62,604 nucleotides of DNA, taken from Dicyema japonicum. Taxonomy: Eukaryota > Dicyemida > Rhombozoa > Dicyemidae. Below, piece after piece: positions 10,549-22,429 of this stretch. The notes below the pieces were generated by a model. That model was not told the DNA's origin. It did not search any database and saw only the letters and a list, made by a program, of their open reading frames with translations. Position numbers and translations under genes: made by a program. Positions within the stretch are counted from its first letter, which is position 1. Every line of letters begins with the position of its first letter. Where the stretch lies: positions 737,592-800,195 of the forward strand of contig RDEW01000016.1 of the NCBI GenBank assembly GCA_011109175.1, read 5' to 3'.

Positions 10549-11339
10549 AATGTCGGATAATCAAAAGACCTTTTCAAGGTCGAAAAAATGTAACAGGCTG
10601 CCCATGCGTTACGCGCCGCCCATGTGACAGAATATGCCTGTTCTGCCTGGAGATTCGCCATTCCTTCTACGAGGATAGAGTGTGTGAATTCTCTTAGACG
10701 GAAGATCATGAGGCACATACAATCAGACTCCACATCCGTTCCCAGTCTGCTTTCAGAGGAGGCGACGTTGAAGAATGGCCAGGGTTTCCTACGTTTCTGC
10801 AAGGAACTGGGAAACCCACTCAAAGGAAAAGGTGGCCCATGCAGAGGAATTTCGGTCGATTATAGAAAAGTGCACCCCAATTGAATTCCTTTGCAGAAGG
10901 AAGAGAAAACACTTCTGGAAGGTTCGGATGTTGTTGGAGGCTGGGATCACCTAATTAGTTAGTTTTGACCTATCCTTCTTGGTGGTCTTGGAGTTAATTA
11001 ATTAAATTAATTCTAAAGACCACTGTTAAACCGAAAAAACTAAACTAAGTAATCCCGACGAATTGGATCAAGGCTCTCATCTTTTCTCGGTGTTGATTTC
11101 TTGAGCATACACAAGTTCGTTGCGGACAAGTACTTTCTTTTTGGCATTGGTGTTCATTTTTTTGATTAATTTCTACATGGGCGTCGGAGATTTAATTTTT
11201 TCCTCTGTGTACGGAGGAGACGCCCAATGCCTGGCCGGCATCATAAGAATCAAACTATTCTTCCCCGAGGAACAATGTCGTTACCTAAAGACAAGTTCTG
11301 AAATGCTAGGACAATTGACCGTCTATGTTAAAATTAACA

Positions 11340-11935
11340 ATTGACCGTCTATGCGAGAGCGAACTTCGTATCCAAAAATAAAGTTCCTTTTCAACACCTC
11401 ATTTGCAAGATAAATAACAAGTCCAAGATGCCACACACTGTCGAAAGCTTTGGTATATCAATGCAGACTGCGGTCCAACATCCTATAGTTTTTAAAGACT
11501 TCACAATTAACGCGTTATCACTTTACAAACAATCTCCACAAGAGCGATTTATGCGAAATAACTGATTGTTTAGTACCTAGGTTTCCCAGATTTACTTATC
11601 ATCCTGACCTTCTTCAATTTCCAATGGGTAGGTATATGACCCAGCCTGATAATGCACTCATTGAAACATCCTATAGAGTGCCTGGGGTGCTTCCTTGCAT
11701 AAATGCATAGAGATCTTGTCCTTTCCAGGAGCATAGTCTTTAGTGTAATTTATCGCTGTGACGTGATTGTAAAGAACTAATTACTTTTTCCAGCTTTTCT
11801 TTTAAAGAACTGATGGCCAAACGGGACAAACGCTCATCAGGGTTAACCTGCTGTATTTTTGAAAGTTCATCCCCAAACAGCTTATGAATTTATTTCAATG
11901 TGATCGTCATAATTTCCAGCTCCACGCGGATCAGA
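11340..11935 (-). pseudogene. Jockey-like RT relic
   Basis: On the minus strand, split over frames: SSLKEKLEKVISSLQS and YAPGKDKIS (about 11850-11740), LGHIPTHWKLKKVRMI (about 11650-11600), then DIPKAFDSVWHLGL (about 11460-11420). These are the finger and motif A blocks of a jockey-type reverse transcriptase. Motif C is absent. The open frames at 11120-11565 on the other strand are shadows. Confidence 0.6.
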
Positions 11936-12079
11936 ACATCGCCGTAGTTTGTTTCTTAAGCATTGTTTCCTTTTCAAAAAGACTACAACATTTTTAGGTG
12001 TCAAAAGTCGAAATTTTGACACACAACTCAATTAGTATACAAAAATTTTCCCCTCCCAGAACTATAAAGATAGAAAATG

Positions 12080-12800
12080 CATAAAACAATCATAGTGAAA
12101 ATCACTATAGCTCTTTGTGTAATGCAACTGAACCAATAAAAATTAAATTTTGTGTTATTTGGCATAGTAAAAGACTAATGTGTTTAAAAGATTTTGATTT
12201 TGAAAATTATTGTACTATGCAAGTAAAAGGGATGACAACAGTATTGTTTTTATCAGTCTTTATAGAAATGAATTAAAATGTTACGGGAAAAGCTCTTTTT
12301 ACTAATTGATAATGCTCCACACTTTAACTAAATTTTTTGAAAACATTGAAATTTTATTCCTTCCAAAAACATAACTGCTCATCTTCAACCAATGGATGCA
12401 GGAATAATCAATAACTTTAAGCATTATTATAGAAAACGTATATTTTAGATTATATGGAAGCCCTTGATTTGGAAAAAGAATCTGTGTGAATTATGTCATA
12501 TCACGAATGAAGTAAAAATTAGCACATTAAAAATTGTTCAAAATGACAAGGACAATTAAATTCATTTGATAATGAAGATATCATTCAGGATCCTGTTTTG
12601 AATGAAAAGAACTGTAAGAATTTGCTAATACGAAGAAATAACTCAAACAGAATACTCAAAGAGAACGAAATAGTCATTCTTTGTGAAGATTATAATGTCG
12701 ACGAGGAAATTATTAATGCTGAAAATGTGGAGACCGATGGAGATTTTTCGCCAATTCAAATATTAAATTCAATTAACATTGTAGAAGAATGTTCATAATT
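12080..12800 (+). pseudogene. Tigger/pogo transposase relic
   Basis: Plus strand, several frames: KIKFCVIWHSKR (about 12140), LLLIDNAPHF (about 12295) with the second DDE Asp, ITAHLQPMDAGIINNFKHYYRK (about 12365-12430; the LQPMDxGII motif is typical), and a C-terminal acidic ORF at 12598-12798. This is the DDE domain of a pogo/Tigger transposase. I could not find its TIRs. The stretch 12801-13330 is AT-rich with nothing I can assign. Confidence 0.7.
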
Positions 12801-13334
12801 CAATGAATTTTAAAAAATGATACAATCTGGAACATTTAAAAAATTAAATAAATAATCAGTTAGAAAGGTTAATTCAAGGGAATAAAAGACTGACAACGAT
12901 TTATGAATTGATTAAATTAAACGTAATTTTTTGATTGACTCGAAAGTCAATTGTCGGGCACGACACAGTTTTTTTATCTATCTCACGACACAGTTGTTGA
13001 AAGGGCGATTCTTACACATTCTAGATATGCTGCCATAGTTAATCACAAATTTTCTGTACTACTCAGCAAAGAATTTGGAAATTCCATTTTTATTGCAGAG
13101 ATTATATTTTTCTCTAACTATTGGTAATCTGACTTTTTAGATTCAGGTTTTAAGTATAGTTTAAGTCAAATGACATTTTAACCAATGTGGAAGTTGTTTA
13201 ATAGAATATCCATTTTTAATTGTCGTTTTTGTTTTTTACTTCTATGTTCTGAATAATAAATATTAAAAAATGTATAAAATAAAATGTGATTAAAATAATG
13301 TCAAAATAAATAAATTAAATAATTAAATTACATA

Positions 13335-14040
13335 ATGTATGTGCAAATAGTTGCTCACAAAGTATATGCATTTCAATATTTAAATGGAGCAATGATTGGT
13401 TCTGATTCATTTGAATCAATAAACAGACATTTACGTATATTATTATATATTATATAGTTGACGAATATCATTATTATAAAATAATGATAGTATCATACAA
13501 AACTGCGATAGCAATGGCTGGATCAAGAATTGAAGTTTTATATTTAAGTCATATAATCAATAACTACAAAAAGTTATTTTATAATGCTTATTAAAGTTCA
13601 ATCGTACAATATGAATTTTTTTCATTTTTTAATAATTTTGTACAAGTAATTCAACTTACTATTCAACAAAACCTGTTTACAACTGTAATTTAATAAATAA
13701 TTCTAGGAAGTTATTATTTTGGGATGCGATGATACTCAATTTCATTTAGTCAAACTAGATTATCTTGGAAATTACCATCAAGGAGATTTTTTATCCATTG
13801 GTTATGGACCAGATTCTATTACTGATCGTTTAATAGACTTGTTTGCTTTATTTTAATTATTAGAATGAGAGAAGCATTTTCACAAAATTCTGATGAAGCT
13901 AAAAAAACTTTTTTCCGTGCTATTTTAGAATTCTTTGGTGATATAGAATTGGGAGTTAAAGCATTAGGCATGTTATTTATTTATTACAGTTTGGGATTTA
14001 AACAGAATTAACTATCGAGGAAGATTCTTTAACCTCGATT
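13335..14040 (+). CDS. Possible proteasome beta-type subunit (PSMB2/PSMB4-like)
   Basis: Exon 1 starts at about 13335 and splices over 13436-13458 (23 bp) to keep an open frame (NRHLLDEYHYYK). Exon 3 (13707-13840) reads EVIILGCDDTQFHLVKLDYLG then LSIGYG, and joins over 13841-13863 (23 bp) to MREAFSQNSDEAKKTF. The GxDD ... LDYLG ... xxxGYG spacing resembles the proteasome beta fold (PSMB2 GYDE/MDYL, PSMB4 VDxLG/TGYG). The exon between, at 13590-13706, is unresolved, as is the 3' end near 14011-14040. A decayed copy is possible. Confidence 0.4.
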
Positions 14041-14129
14041 CAACAAAGGACTAAAAATTTATTTTTTTTCATTTTACAATTATTTTGAATTAAAATTTGT
14101 ATTTTATATCTCCTTGTTGTCCTTTAACA

Positions 14130-14800
14130 AGTCTGATCAACACGATATTGGTTGTTTTGAACGATTCATCTTCAAATTTAGAGACAATTTTAATAATTTC
14201 TGGAAGATTCTGAGAATAATATTTGAGCCCATCTTAAGACAACAACTTTGGGTGATCTTATATTTGTGAAAACGTTTTCCAGCGTCTGTTATTCTCCACC
14301 ATGGCAGCCTTTAAAAAAGAAATCAAGTTATCAACATCTGTGAAGTAGGATTTTATTCTTAGAGCACAATTGTGTAATAGATGTACAAGTGAAAAAGATT
14401 CGGATATAAAAATTTCACTGAGATCCCAAATTAAATTTATTTTTACCACTTGTCATAAATCTTGCGGTGTGACGAATAAGACGAACTTTTCATGTTTCTC
14501 ATTTCTTATTATTTCATTAAAATTCTCATTATTTCATCAACTTCAACACAAATTGTTGAAGGCCGAGAATGTAGGTGCTACACGATATCAGATGAAGATT
14601 TTTTGGAGTGTTGATTTTCCTAATCAGAGTAATTATAAAGCGAGTTCCGCTCACTCGAGTTCCATTCCCTATGATCATTGAAGATATGTTAAATGAGAGA
14701 AATCGATTGTCCAAGTTTTGTTGCGACCTTAATGTGGTATCCTGGGTGTTTCGGTCACTGAAGATAGGACGATGGTATTTGTGAGAAGACATTATTTTTG
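14130..14800 (-). pseudogene. Possible hAT-type transposase relic
   Basis: Minus-strand frames 14449-14258 (LLHNCALRIKSYFTD, VENNRRWKTF) and about 14250-14120 (LPEIIKIVSKFEDESFKT) look like the middle of a hAT-superfamily transposase: a Cys-rich start, a helical block, then an RRW-like turn. The evidence is weak. The next 480 bp, to 15280, are AT-rich with no feature seen. Confidence 0.35.
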
Positions 14801-15289
14801 TTTTTTAAGTGGAGATCGGCAAGGAATAAATTGAATAACTTTGAGAACACTATTGAGAAACCGAAAAATAGACTTTTTTCTCCTAAGCAAATATATCCCT
14901 TCGACCACTAAGGAAGTTATTCATGCATAGTTTGAGCATACCAGGATTTATAATGATTTTTGTGAGTAATTTTTATATCCACCTTAAAACTCCATCAGAT
15001 TTTATTTAGATGAGCTCGACTCAAAGCCCAGACATAATGAGTTTATTTTATTAATATTTAAACTGCAAATTGTTAGTACACCATTAAAATAGTCTATAAA
15101 GTGGTAGTACTTGAGTAAAGATTTTTCTTCCTTTAAATCATCTGATCCAATACATGAGCGTCCAGTTTGTGATATATTCAAAAGGATCCACTATTTCTTT
15201 CACAGGTGACGAGTTATGAATTCAACCTCAGATTCACTGTGCTTGAAGGAAGACTCTCATGGGATAAATATTATTAATAGCAATGTCTG

Positions 15290-16435
15290 CGGAACCGGAA
15301 AAGTTAACTAATTTAAGATTCTCCATTTATCATGCATCTCAGGATTCGCGCAGTATGTCGTTTCCATCCTCCCCTGTTTCTCGCAAGCGCACACAGATTT
15401 CCTGTTTTCAGCTTTTTTCTTATGCAAGTGAGTTCTTTGTCGACCTCGATAAATTGTTTTTTTAATATGGAGAAGTATGATTCTATGGCCTGAATGACAG
15501 GTGCCATTTCCGAGGTCTTAGGATATGTCCAAAGAGCTACCATTTCGCTGAAGTCACTTTATTCCGAATCTGTGCTGTTTGATGATTCTGTAGAGTTCGT
15601 CGTTTGTCACTGCTTTGGCCAGTAAATTCCCAGAAGTCGCAGTTGTTTTCTGTGGAAAGAATTGAGGTTCTCCAGTTCTTTGGTGGTTAGGTCCCAGGTC
15701 CCCGCGTTATAAAGTAGAATTTGTTCGATAAAGGAGTTGTATAATAAACTTGAGGTTCGAGTACCTATGTACTTTAGCCGCATCCAAATCGCCCACAATT
15801 TTTTGAAAGAAGCAACTGCCAGAACTTTCCCGTGAATTACGTTCTCCGAGTCTTCGAGGAGAGATCCAACTTTCTTGCATGTTCTCCACTTTTCTTCGTT
15901 TCTCGTCGTACAACGGGATATACTAGTTTTTTCCGTTTTGTCTGGGTTTACTACCGGTGACAAGTCCTCTAACCCTTGAGGGATCACTTTTAGTGTAGTT
16001 TCCAGCGTATCCCTATCCCGAGAGACAAAATCAATATCATCGGCGTAGATTACTTCCATCACGTAGATGAAACAATTCTTCTCCTGGAGAGGTCTTAGAG
16101 TTAGGTATATTATGAATAGGACCGGGGATAACGAGTTTCCCTGTGGTGCACCAGTGTTGGTTTTAAATTTTATTGAGTTGTAAATTCCCACGCGCACAGA
16201 TAGTGATGTGTTGAAGAGTAAAAATCTGATCATACGTGATGCATCTTCGTCTAGAATACTCTCCAATACGTGCATTAGCTTATTGGGATTGATAGTGTCG
16301 AAAGCACTGAATAGGTCAATTCCGACGATTGAGATTTCTTCTTTGTGTTTCTGGCGCATTGCACACATCCATCTGTGGATCCATATAACGTTGACCTTCA
16401 GTTTGAATCCGCGGAGTTAAACATCTTATGATGGG
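15290..16435 (-). mobile_element. LINE RT of the GIDLFSAFDTIN family
   Basis: A 253-codon open frame (16368-15607) carries RT blocks: HRWMCAMRQKHKEEIS, GIDLFSAFDTINPNKL (motif A), TGAPQGNSLSPVLFIIYL (motif B), VIYADDIDF (motif C, YADD), NPDKTEKT and LLYNAGTWDL. A second frame (15543-15313) carries the C-terminal SILKKQFIEVDKEL and LARNRGGWKRH, which is homologous to 304-726. No endonuclease domain is visible in this copy. It is 5'-truncated with a frameshift near 15600. The RT core is among the best preserved in the window. Confidence 0.9.
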
Positions 16436-16714
16436 AAAAAGACCGTTTAGCGAAAATAGCCATAAATTTTATTTTTGACGAAGACGGAACTTACTATAAT
16501 AGCAAAGACTACAAGTTAAGATTCTTTTGTGTTGAAGATATTGAGTTGAAACTCGTATAAGAATCTAATAATTGCTGATGACAAAATGGAAACAAAGCGA
16601 AAATGGAAATATGACGAAAACGATATCAAAATCGGAAATTACGTTGTATTGAGGTAATAAAAAAATTAAAAATTTTAGAATGGATAACGATGCCAATATA
16701 CAGAGGTATCCACT

Positions 16715-17575
16715 ATATCAGCGGTTTTCAACCTGTGGTCGATTCGACCCCCAGTGGTCTAAAATCAATCCAGATCAATCGTAAGGGGGTAGAAAATGAA
16801 ATACTTGAAAGTCGAAAATAAATTTAATATATTTATTTTTTTTTCATTTTAAATTAAATTAGTTTATTTTTAAAGTAGTAAACCTTTGTTCCTTAAAATT
16901 TTTAAAATTACCATGCTTGTTTTTGTTCGTGTATGAGTCGAAGATTCCATATGAAAATTTGGTTTCTTGTGCCACAGATGATGCAATGTCTATAGTTGAA
17001 AAATATAAAGGATTTGCGGCATATTTGAAAAAAATATGTCGAAATGTGATTCATATACATTGCGTTCTACATAGACAACATTTGTTTTCAAAAGCTCTTT
17101 CGCCAATTCTACATGAAACGTTAAATATAGTTATTAAAACCATAAACAAAATTAAAGCAAGTATTATCGTCTTTTTAGAAAATTTTGCTATGAGGCTAAA
17201 GAAACATATGTCCGTCTTGTGCTTCACACTGAGGTTATAGTTTCCAATTTCATTTTATAGGTACGATGGTTATCAAAAGAAAATGCATTAAAACGATTTT
17301 CAATATTATTTGACACAATCTTAATTTTTCTTACTTCTGAGGGTAATAAAAATTTAGCAGATTTAATTGTATCGAAAAAGAAAGAAATTATTTATTTGAC
17401 TTGGATTTTTGGAAAATTTAATGAAGTTTCATTAGAACTTCAGGGAAAGTATATGACGTTAATTGATTGTAAAAGAATTATTCAAATATTTATCGAAGAA
17501 ATTAAGTTATATAAATATAACTTGGAAAAAAGAAATTATTATAACATTCCCGAATTCCACTCAATTGGTCAAAAG
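16715..17575 (+). pseudogene. hAT (ZBED5-like) transposase relic with left TIR
   Basis: A hAT-style terminus CAGCGGTTTTCAACCTGTGG lies at about 16720. The coding part follows: SCATDDAMSIVEKYKGFAAYL, IHIHCVLHRQHLF (16917-17240), then RWLSKENALKRF, YLTWIFGKFNEVSLELQGK and LYKYNLEKRNYYNIPEF (about 17260-17560). This order is that of ZBED5-type hAT transposases. The 3' end is cut at about 17575 by the minus-strand LINE. A frame break near 17240-17262 could be a tiny intron (GT at 17241). Confidence 0.8.
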
Positions 17576-18840
17576 ATAGAGCAAAAGAATATCATCGGCA
17601 TAAATTAGCATTTTCGAATTTAAGTGTTCAAACTTCGGAATGTCACACATAACGCAATTGAATAAGAGGGGACTTAAGACAGACCCTTGTGGAATCCCTC
17701 TTTTTAAAAAATTTTTCTTCGATATACACGTATAAAAGATTCTCTACCAGGAAGAAATTCTTTCATCCAGAGCCTTGCTCCCAACATTAAAATTTGACAA
17801 AGTTTTCAACAACCCAGCATGCCAAACGATATCAAAAGCCTTTGACGTCTAGACATACAGCCGTAAGACATTCTCTATTCTTTTTAGCAACACATATAAA
17901 ATTTGATAATATTGAGAAACAATCTCCAGTACCTCTAGTGGGGCGAAAACCCCACTGATCATCGAGAAGAAAATTGTTGTCTTCAACGTATTTTGATAAT
18001 CTGTTGAAAATGATTTTTTCCATAATTTTCGATATACTGCATATTAGGCTTATTGGCCTATAGTTCTCTGGATTTGAACTAGCTTTTCCCTTCTTTGGGA
18101 TCATCCGTACAAAAGACTTCTTCCAAGTAGAAGGAACATGTCCAGAACACCACGAAGAATTAAATAAAGCCCATAACGTTTCCAATAATGGTATTCCAGC
18201 ATTTTTGAAGACAGTCAGGGGGATAAAATCCCAACCCGGAGCTTTATTTTTGCATTCATTAATAGCAAGAATTATCTCCTCCATAGTAATCGTACCACAC
18301 AAAGACCCCTCCACAAGCGAGGATGGCTCCTCTTCAAGAAAACTAGTTTGTATGCCTCGGGGAATAATTAACAGAAAATCCAATTCTTGTACCTCTGCGA
18401 GCTGTTGTCTTAAGACATCAGGAACTTTTTCTTTCGGGATCCGAGATCCGTCACGAGACTTGAGATTTATCTCTTCACCTTTCCTATCCAAAGAATTCAT
18501 TTTCGAAAAATGTTTCCAGAATTTAGGATTATTACGATAGAGTCTGGAGCATTCTTTCCTCCATCTATCTTCTTCAATACTTTTTGATACTTCGATCAAT
18601 ACTCTCTTTATAGACTTGATCCTCTCTTTGAGATGGTTAGAATCTTGTGGATCCCAATATCGTTTCAATTTTCCTTCCAAAGTTCTCATTTCACGAAGAA
18701 AACGACATTTCTCCCCATTCATTAATTTATTTTTATGCGGAGAAAGGAATCTCCTTCTTCCATAATAATCAAGATAGTTTAAAATAACATTTCTTATTTT
18801 AAAATAACATTTTTTCGAGAACCTCTGCACTATATGATTG
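17576..18840 (-). pseudogene. Jockey-like LINE, 3'-truncated at the YADD box
   Basis: An open frame of 332 codons (18830-17832) begins in the linker. It has NKAPGWDFIPLTVFKN, WKKSFVRMIPKKGKASS, NYRPISLICSISKIMEK, LLDDQWGFRPTRGTGD and AVCLDV (motif A). After a frameshift come KRGIPQGSVLSPLLF (about 17690) and LIYADDILLL (about 17590). The sequence then stops and joins the hAT relic. LINEs normally lose 5' ends, so loss of the 3' end suggests a later deletion or rearrangement. 18841-19060 shows nothing. Confidence 0.88.
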
Positions 18841-19060
18841 TTTGGATACTACGAAATACTGTGTAGTAGAGCAAAATTATCCGATTTATTCCGACATTAT
18901 AGAAGAAATACATATTTCCAGACTTGAATTAATTGAATAATTTTTTAAACATTTAATATTAGGTATACGACGATAATATTAATTTCTCGCTTAATCATCC
19001 TAAAAATTTGATTAAATAAATTTAGGTTTAGGGATTAAATTTTATTAATTTTATCTAATA

Positions 19061-19174
19061 CCTGAGTTGTCCTTAGATTATTTTTGTGGTGTGATCAACG
19101 AAAATCTCAGATGGAAAATAAAGAACGAAAAGAAGACGAAGTACGAGGAACAAAGCCACTAAGGACAACTCAGG
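19061..19174. repeat. 16-bp perfect inverted repeat at the start of the PHD-RT element
   Basis: CCTGAGTTGTCCTTAG at 19061-19076 is the exact reverse complement of 19159-19174, with 82 bases between. It encloses the likely start codon of the PHD-RT ORF (ATG near 19111), so an RNA from here could fold over its own 5' region. It could also be a chance or 5'-inversion product of insertion. Confidence 0.7.
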
Positions 19175-22000
19175 CATGTCTCTTTTGTGGGCAGTCGAAT
19201 ATCAGGAAATTTGGAATTAACTGCACGCCATGTGAATCATTCGCTCATTTGGGCTGCATAAAAATGAGCAAAGCCTGCGCTGAGACGCTGTCAAGTTGGC
19301 AGTGCCCCTCTTGTATTGGAAACGAGGTCCCCAGGCGGGAAAATAGCTCAGCCAAACTTTACACTGCCACATACTCCAGTAAAAAGCAGGAAGATCCCAG
19401 TAAAAATTCCTAAAGGAGTACGAATTGCCGCAGCAACGTGTCTTTCAGATGCCATTGATCACGTACTGTCCTCTGACAGTTGGAGATTTTGGCTAAAACT
19501 TATATGCTTTGCACCTGTCGCACTCGGAGTACCTACAACGAAATCTGAGGATAATGATGAAGAAACAAACTCCCGGCTCAACTAATCCGGGAATAATGAA
19601 TTTTAGCAGTCATAACATACACGCAATACTTTAACAGCCAGTTAATGTTAATGAGGTCGAAATCAGAGGAGCATACACCAAAGATGTCCCCAACAAACTA
19701 AAGGAGAGAGTAAACCGGAAACTTCTGGAGAGCGACGTGCGGGCGGCCTTACGGGCTATCACGTCCGATGACACAGTATTGTCTTGTACCCCTGAGGTCC
19801 TGAATACCTTAATACCGAAGCACCCAGATGCACCGACTGACTATGAAAAGTTTTTGAATCTTAAAGGAACCCCTGAGATTATCATTACCGATTCCGAAGT
19901 GCGCCACGGAATAGCTTATTTCGCCGTTAACAGCGGCGGAAGCTTGGAAGGGTTACGTCCTGGCTATATTAAGGACCTCACGTCCACATATACTTCGGAA
20001 GCTGGACGCTGTCTTGTCAAATCAATTACGGACCTAATCAGAAAAATGGTTAACGGCGACATCCCAGAATATGCCAAAGAATTGCTCTTCTCCGCAAGGC
20101 TACTTGCTTTATTTATTTAATAAGGCTACTTGCTTTTAAAAAACCCAATGATGGAATCCGCCCCATTGCGGTCGGGAACTATTTTAGAAGACTTTCAGCA
20201 AAGGTAGCATCGACCCTGGTGAGCCGACAAATGGGTGTTAGTATCCAGAACGGATGTGAGGCTGGGGTTCATGCAGCAAGGCGTTTCTTCACACAGAGAA
20301 ATATTTTAAATAAATGCATTGGAATCAAGTTGGACTTAACGAATGCATTCAATTCTCTCAGAAGAGATAAAATTATGGAAACGTGTTGAAGAGGGCTCCA
20401 AAGCTTTTCCCTCTTGTCAAATTATTCTATGGGGACGATTTGTCTCTGGTATTTGAAAATAAAATTATAAATCAAAAACGGGGGTCCAACAAGGAGATCC
20501 ACTCGGACCTCTCTTATTTGCCTGACTATTGATGATGTTGTAAGATCAATTGACACACAGCTAAATCTCTGGTATCTCGACGATGCCACAATCGGAGGAT
20601 CATTCAAGGAAACATGCAATTCATTACGTAAAGGGTTACCCGCATTAAAACACTTGGACACCATTGTTAACAAATCAGAGCTAATAAATGTCTCATATCC
20701 ATACACCGACTTTCTCTCTATCAAGGAGTCTTTTAACGAACTGCTCTGGGATCCCGACTGTGCCAGTTGATAAATTATATTTCCTCGGATGCCCACTCAG
20801 CGAAGAAAAATTCAAGTACATCTACTTTCCAAAAATGAAGAATTTACACACCTCGCGAAAAGATTGTCATGTCTCAACTCTCACACATCCTTCTTCCTGA
20901 TGAGAAACAACATCGGACTACCCTAGCTTTTATATCTACTCCGATGTTCACCCTGCTACAAACAATACGACAGTCTACTTTCGATAGACAAATCTCTCAA
21001 ACAAACTGTAACGTCCGCTTCGACGAACTTGGTTAAAAGCAATGTATGCTTCCCTCTGGTTTTGAGGGTATCGGTCTGAAATCGGCGCTGGAGGTCGCGT
21101 ACCCGGCATATCTATCGTCACTCTCAAGCTGCAGCTATTGTCTTACGTCACACTATTGGACTTCGCTGGAATGAGTCATTTGACGAAGCCTGTCGGAAAT
21201 GGAACAGGTCCGGACTCAAAATCCCGGAAAACTCAGCGAAGCAAAGTAATAGGGATAACATTGTCTGCTCCAAAATTTTGGAGGACCTTAAAAAAGAAGC
21301 AAATCAACATCGTCTTGCTTGTTTGGTGTCACCTTCAAATGGAGGGAGTGGAGCATAGCTTGGTGCAATACCTTGCCCAAACCTCGGGACTTTTTTGGAC
21401 GACGATTCTTTGAGGATTGGAATCAAACAAAGGCTAGGACTAGACGTTTGCCAGGAGCACCGATGCTGATGCGGGAAAACAGTCGATGCGAAGGGATTGC
21501 ACCCACTGTCCTGCAGAAGAAGCGCCGGAAGAGGATTAATCACGCTGCTCTGAACGATGTGATCGTCAGAGCTCTGAAGGCTACAGGCTTCCCAGCACAG
21601 CTTGAAGCAGTGGGTCTTGATCGAGGAGATGGGAAGAGACCTGACGGGATGACCCTTTTCCTTTTCACATCCCGAAGATCTTTGGTCTGGGATGCAACTT
21701 GTGTTGTGACACATTCTCAAGCACGAATCTTTACAAGTCAGTTCAGACACCTGGAGCAGCTGCTTCGACCGCGGAAAAACTAAAAATCAAGAAATATTCC
21801 TGCCTCGGGGACCGCTACCGATTTACTTTTGTTGCGGCCGAGTCATCGGGAGCCCTTGGTCCAATGACGGCTGAGTTTTTGCGCGAACTCGGAGGCCATA
21901 CTCCGAGGGAACTCGTTTTCGATCTTCGCAGCCGGCTTCCTCAACTAACATTTGTTTTTTTGTTAGGTAATTGTCATTTAATAGAACAAAATTATCTAAT
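19100..22000 (+). mobile_element. PHD finger-RT-RLE retroelement, copy 1
   Basis: Domains in order: a C4HC3 PHD finger (about 19170-19310: CLFCGQ, CTPCESFAHLGC, SSWQCPSC); RT (SGGSLEGLRPGYIKDL 19937, IRPIAVGNYFRRLSAK 20158, GIKLDLTNAFNSLRRDK 20320, catalytic YLDD in WYLDDATIGGS about 20571); a CCHC knuckle (HRC ... CGKTVDAKGLHPLSC, about 21440-21515, with an in-frame stop); and a restriction-like endonuclease (GLDRGDGKRPDG, SLVWDATC, 21615-21700). PHD fingers usually read histone tails, so targeting is plausible but inferred. At least six stops or frameshifts, plus a 26-bp duplication at about 20095-20146. Confidence 0.85.
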
Positions 22001-22011
22001 ATATAATTTAT

Positions 22012-22429
22012 GGTAACCAGAAAATTCATCTAAAAAAAAATTCATCTAAAACAATTCGTCTAATTAACAATTCGTCTAAATCGTGTTTGTCTAGTAACAA
22101 TTAAATCATTTTATTCAAGATATTAAAAAAAATATTGTGAGCTATTCCTATAAGATATTCATTTATATTGTCAAATCTAAAATTTTCAACAATTCTTTTT
22201 ATACGTGAAGCACTTTCTCGAAAACACTTTTTGGGATTGTACATCTGCAAGAATATAGTTATGCACATTCCACACTTCAAGTGAAAAATGAGGTGGACGA
22301 CGAATATTATTGATAACTAGACGGCCTATGTTTTAAATCTATAAAATTTAAACCTATCCAAGTGTCTTCAAAGTATTAAACAAACATGACGATTTAGACG
22401 AATTGTTTTAGACGAATTAGCCGTGAACC
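22012..22429. mobile_element. MITE with 9-bp TSD (Mutator-like size)
   Basis: ATAATTTAT flanks the element exactly (22003-22011 and 22430-22438). The termini are inverted: GGTAACCAGAAAATTC at the left, and the complement of the right end reads GGTTCACGGCTAATTC. Both continue with copies of AATTCGTCTAAA, two to four per end. There is no coding capacity in 418 bp. A 9-bp TSD is typical of Mutator-like elements. It sits between the two PHD-RT copies. Confidence 0.85.

Larger units (their letters stand above)
9349..10629 (-). mobile_element. Ginger-like integrase DNA transposon with 5-bp TSD
   Basis: The element is 1281 bp. It begins TGTCACATGGGC (9349-9360) and ends in the exact inverse (10618-10629); the TIRs continue imperfectly for about 47 bp, sharing ATGGGCAGCCTGTTACATT. 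The direct repeat GAATA flanks it (9344-9348 and 10630-10634), and the host LINE reads through cleanly once the insert is removed. Inside, on the minus strand, is an integrase-type transposase. TIRs beginning TGT, a short TSD and an integrase core fit the Ginger group, DNA transposons with Gypsy-related integrases. Confidence 0.85.
7930..11012 (+). mobile_element. EEP-RT LINE (family P) with 2A-like peptide, split by a Ginger element
   Basis: In order: an ORF from 7948 with a hydrophobic run and 2A-like SGDIEPNPGS (8119-8148), then the EEP start LQLNVNGIRNK. At about 8364 an internal deletion joins the EEP to RT fingers (IWKNTLITPILKPRKP, 8430). RT continues at 8654-9345 with DIQKAFDSVPRKLL, FLSYADDLIIAV and ILGVTFDSLMTF. 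The coding is interrupted at 9348 by the transposon 9349-10629. It resumes at 10630 with YACSAWRFAIPSTR and ends at about 10949 with AGIT-stop, then the stem-loop GGGATCACCTAATTAG ... TTGGTGGTCTTGGAG and a TTAATTAATTAAATT tail. Frameshifts make it inactive. Confidence 0.9.
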
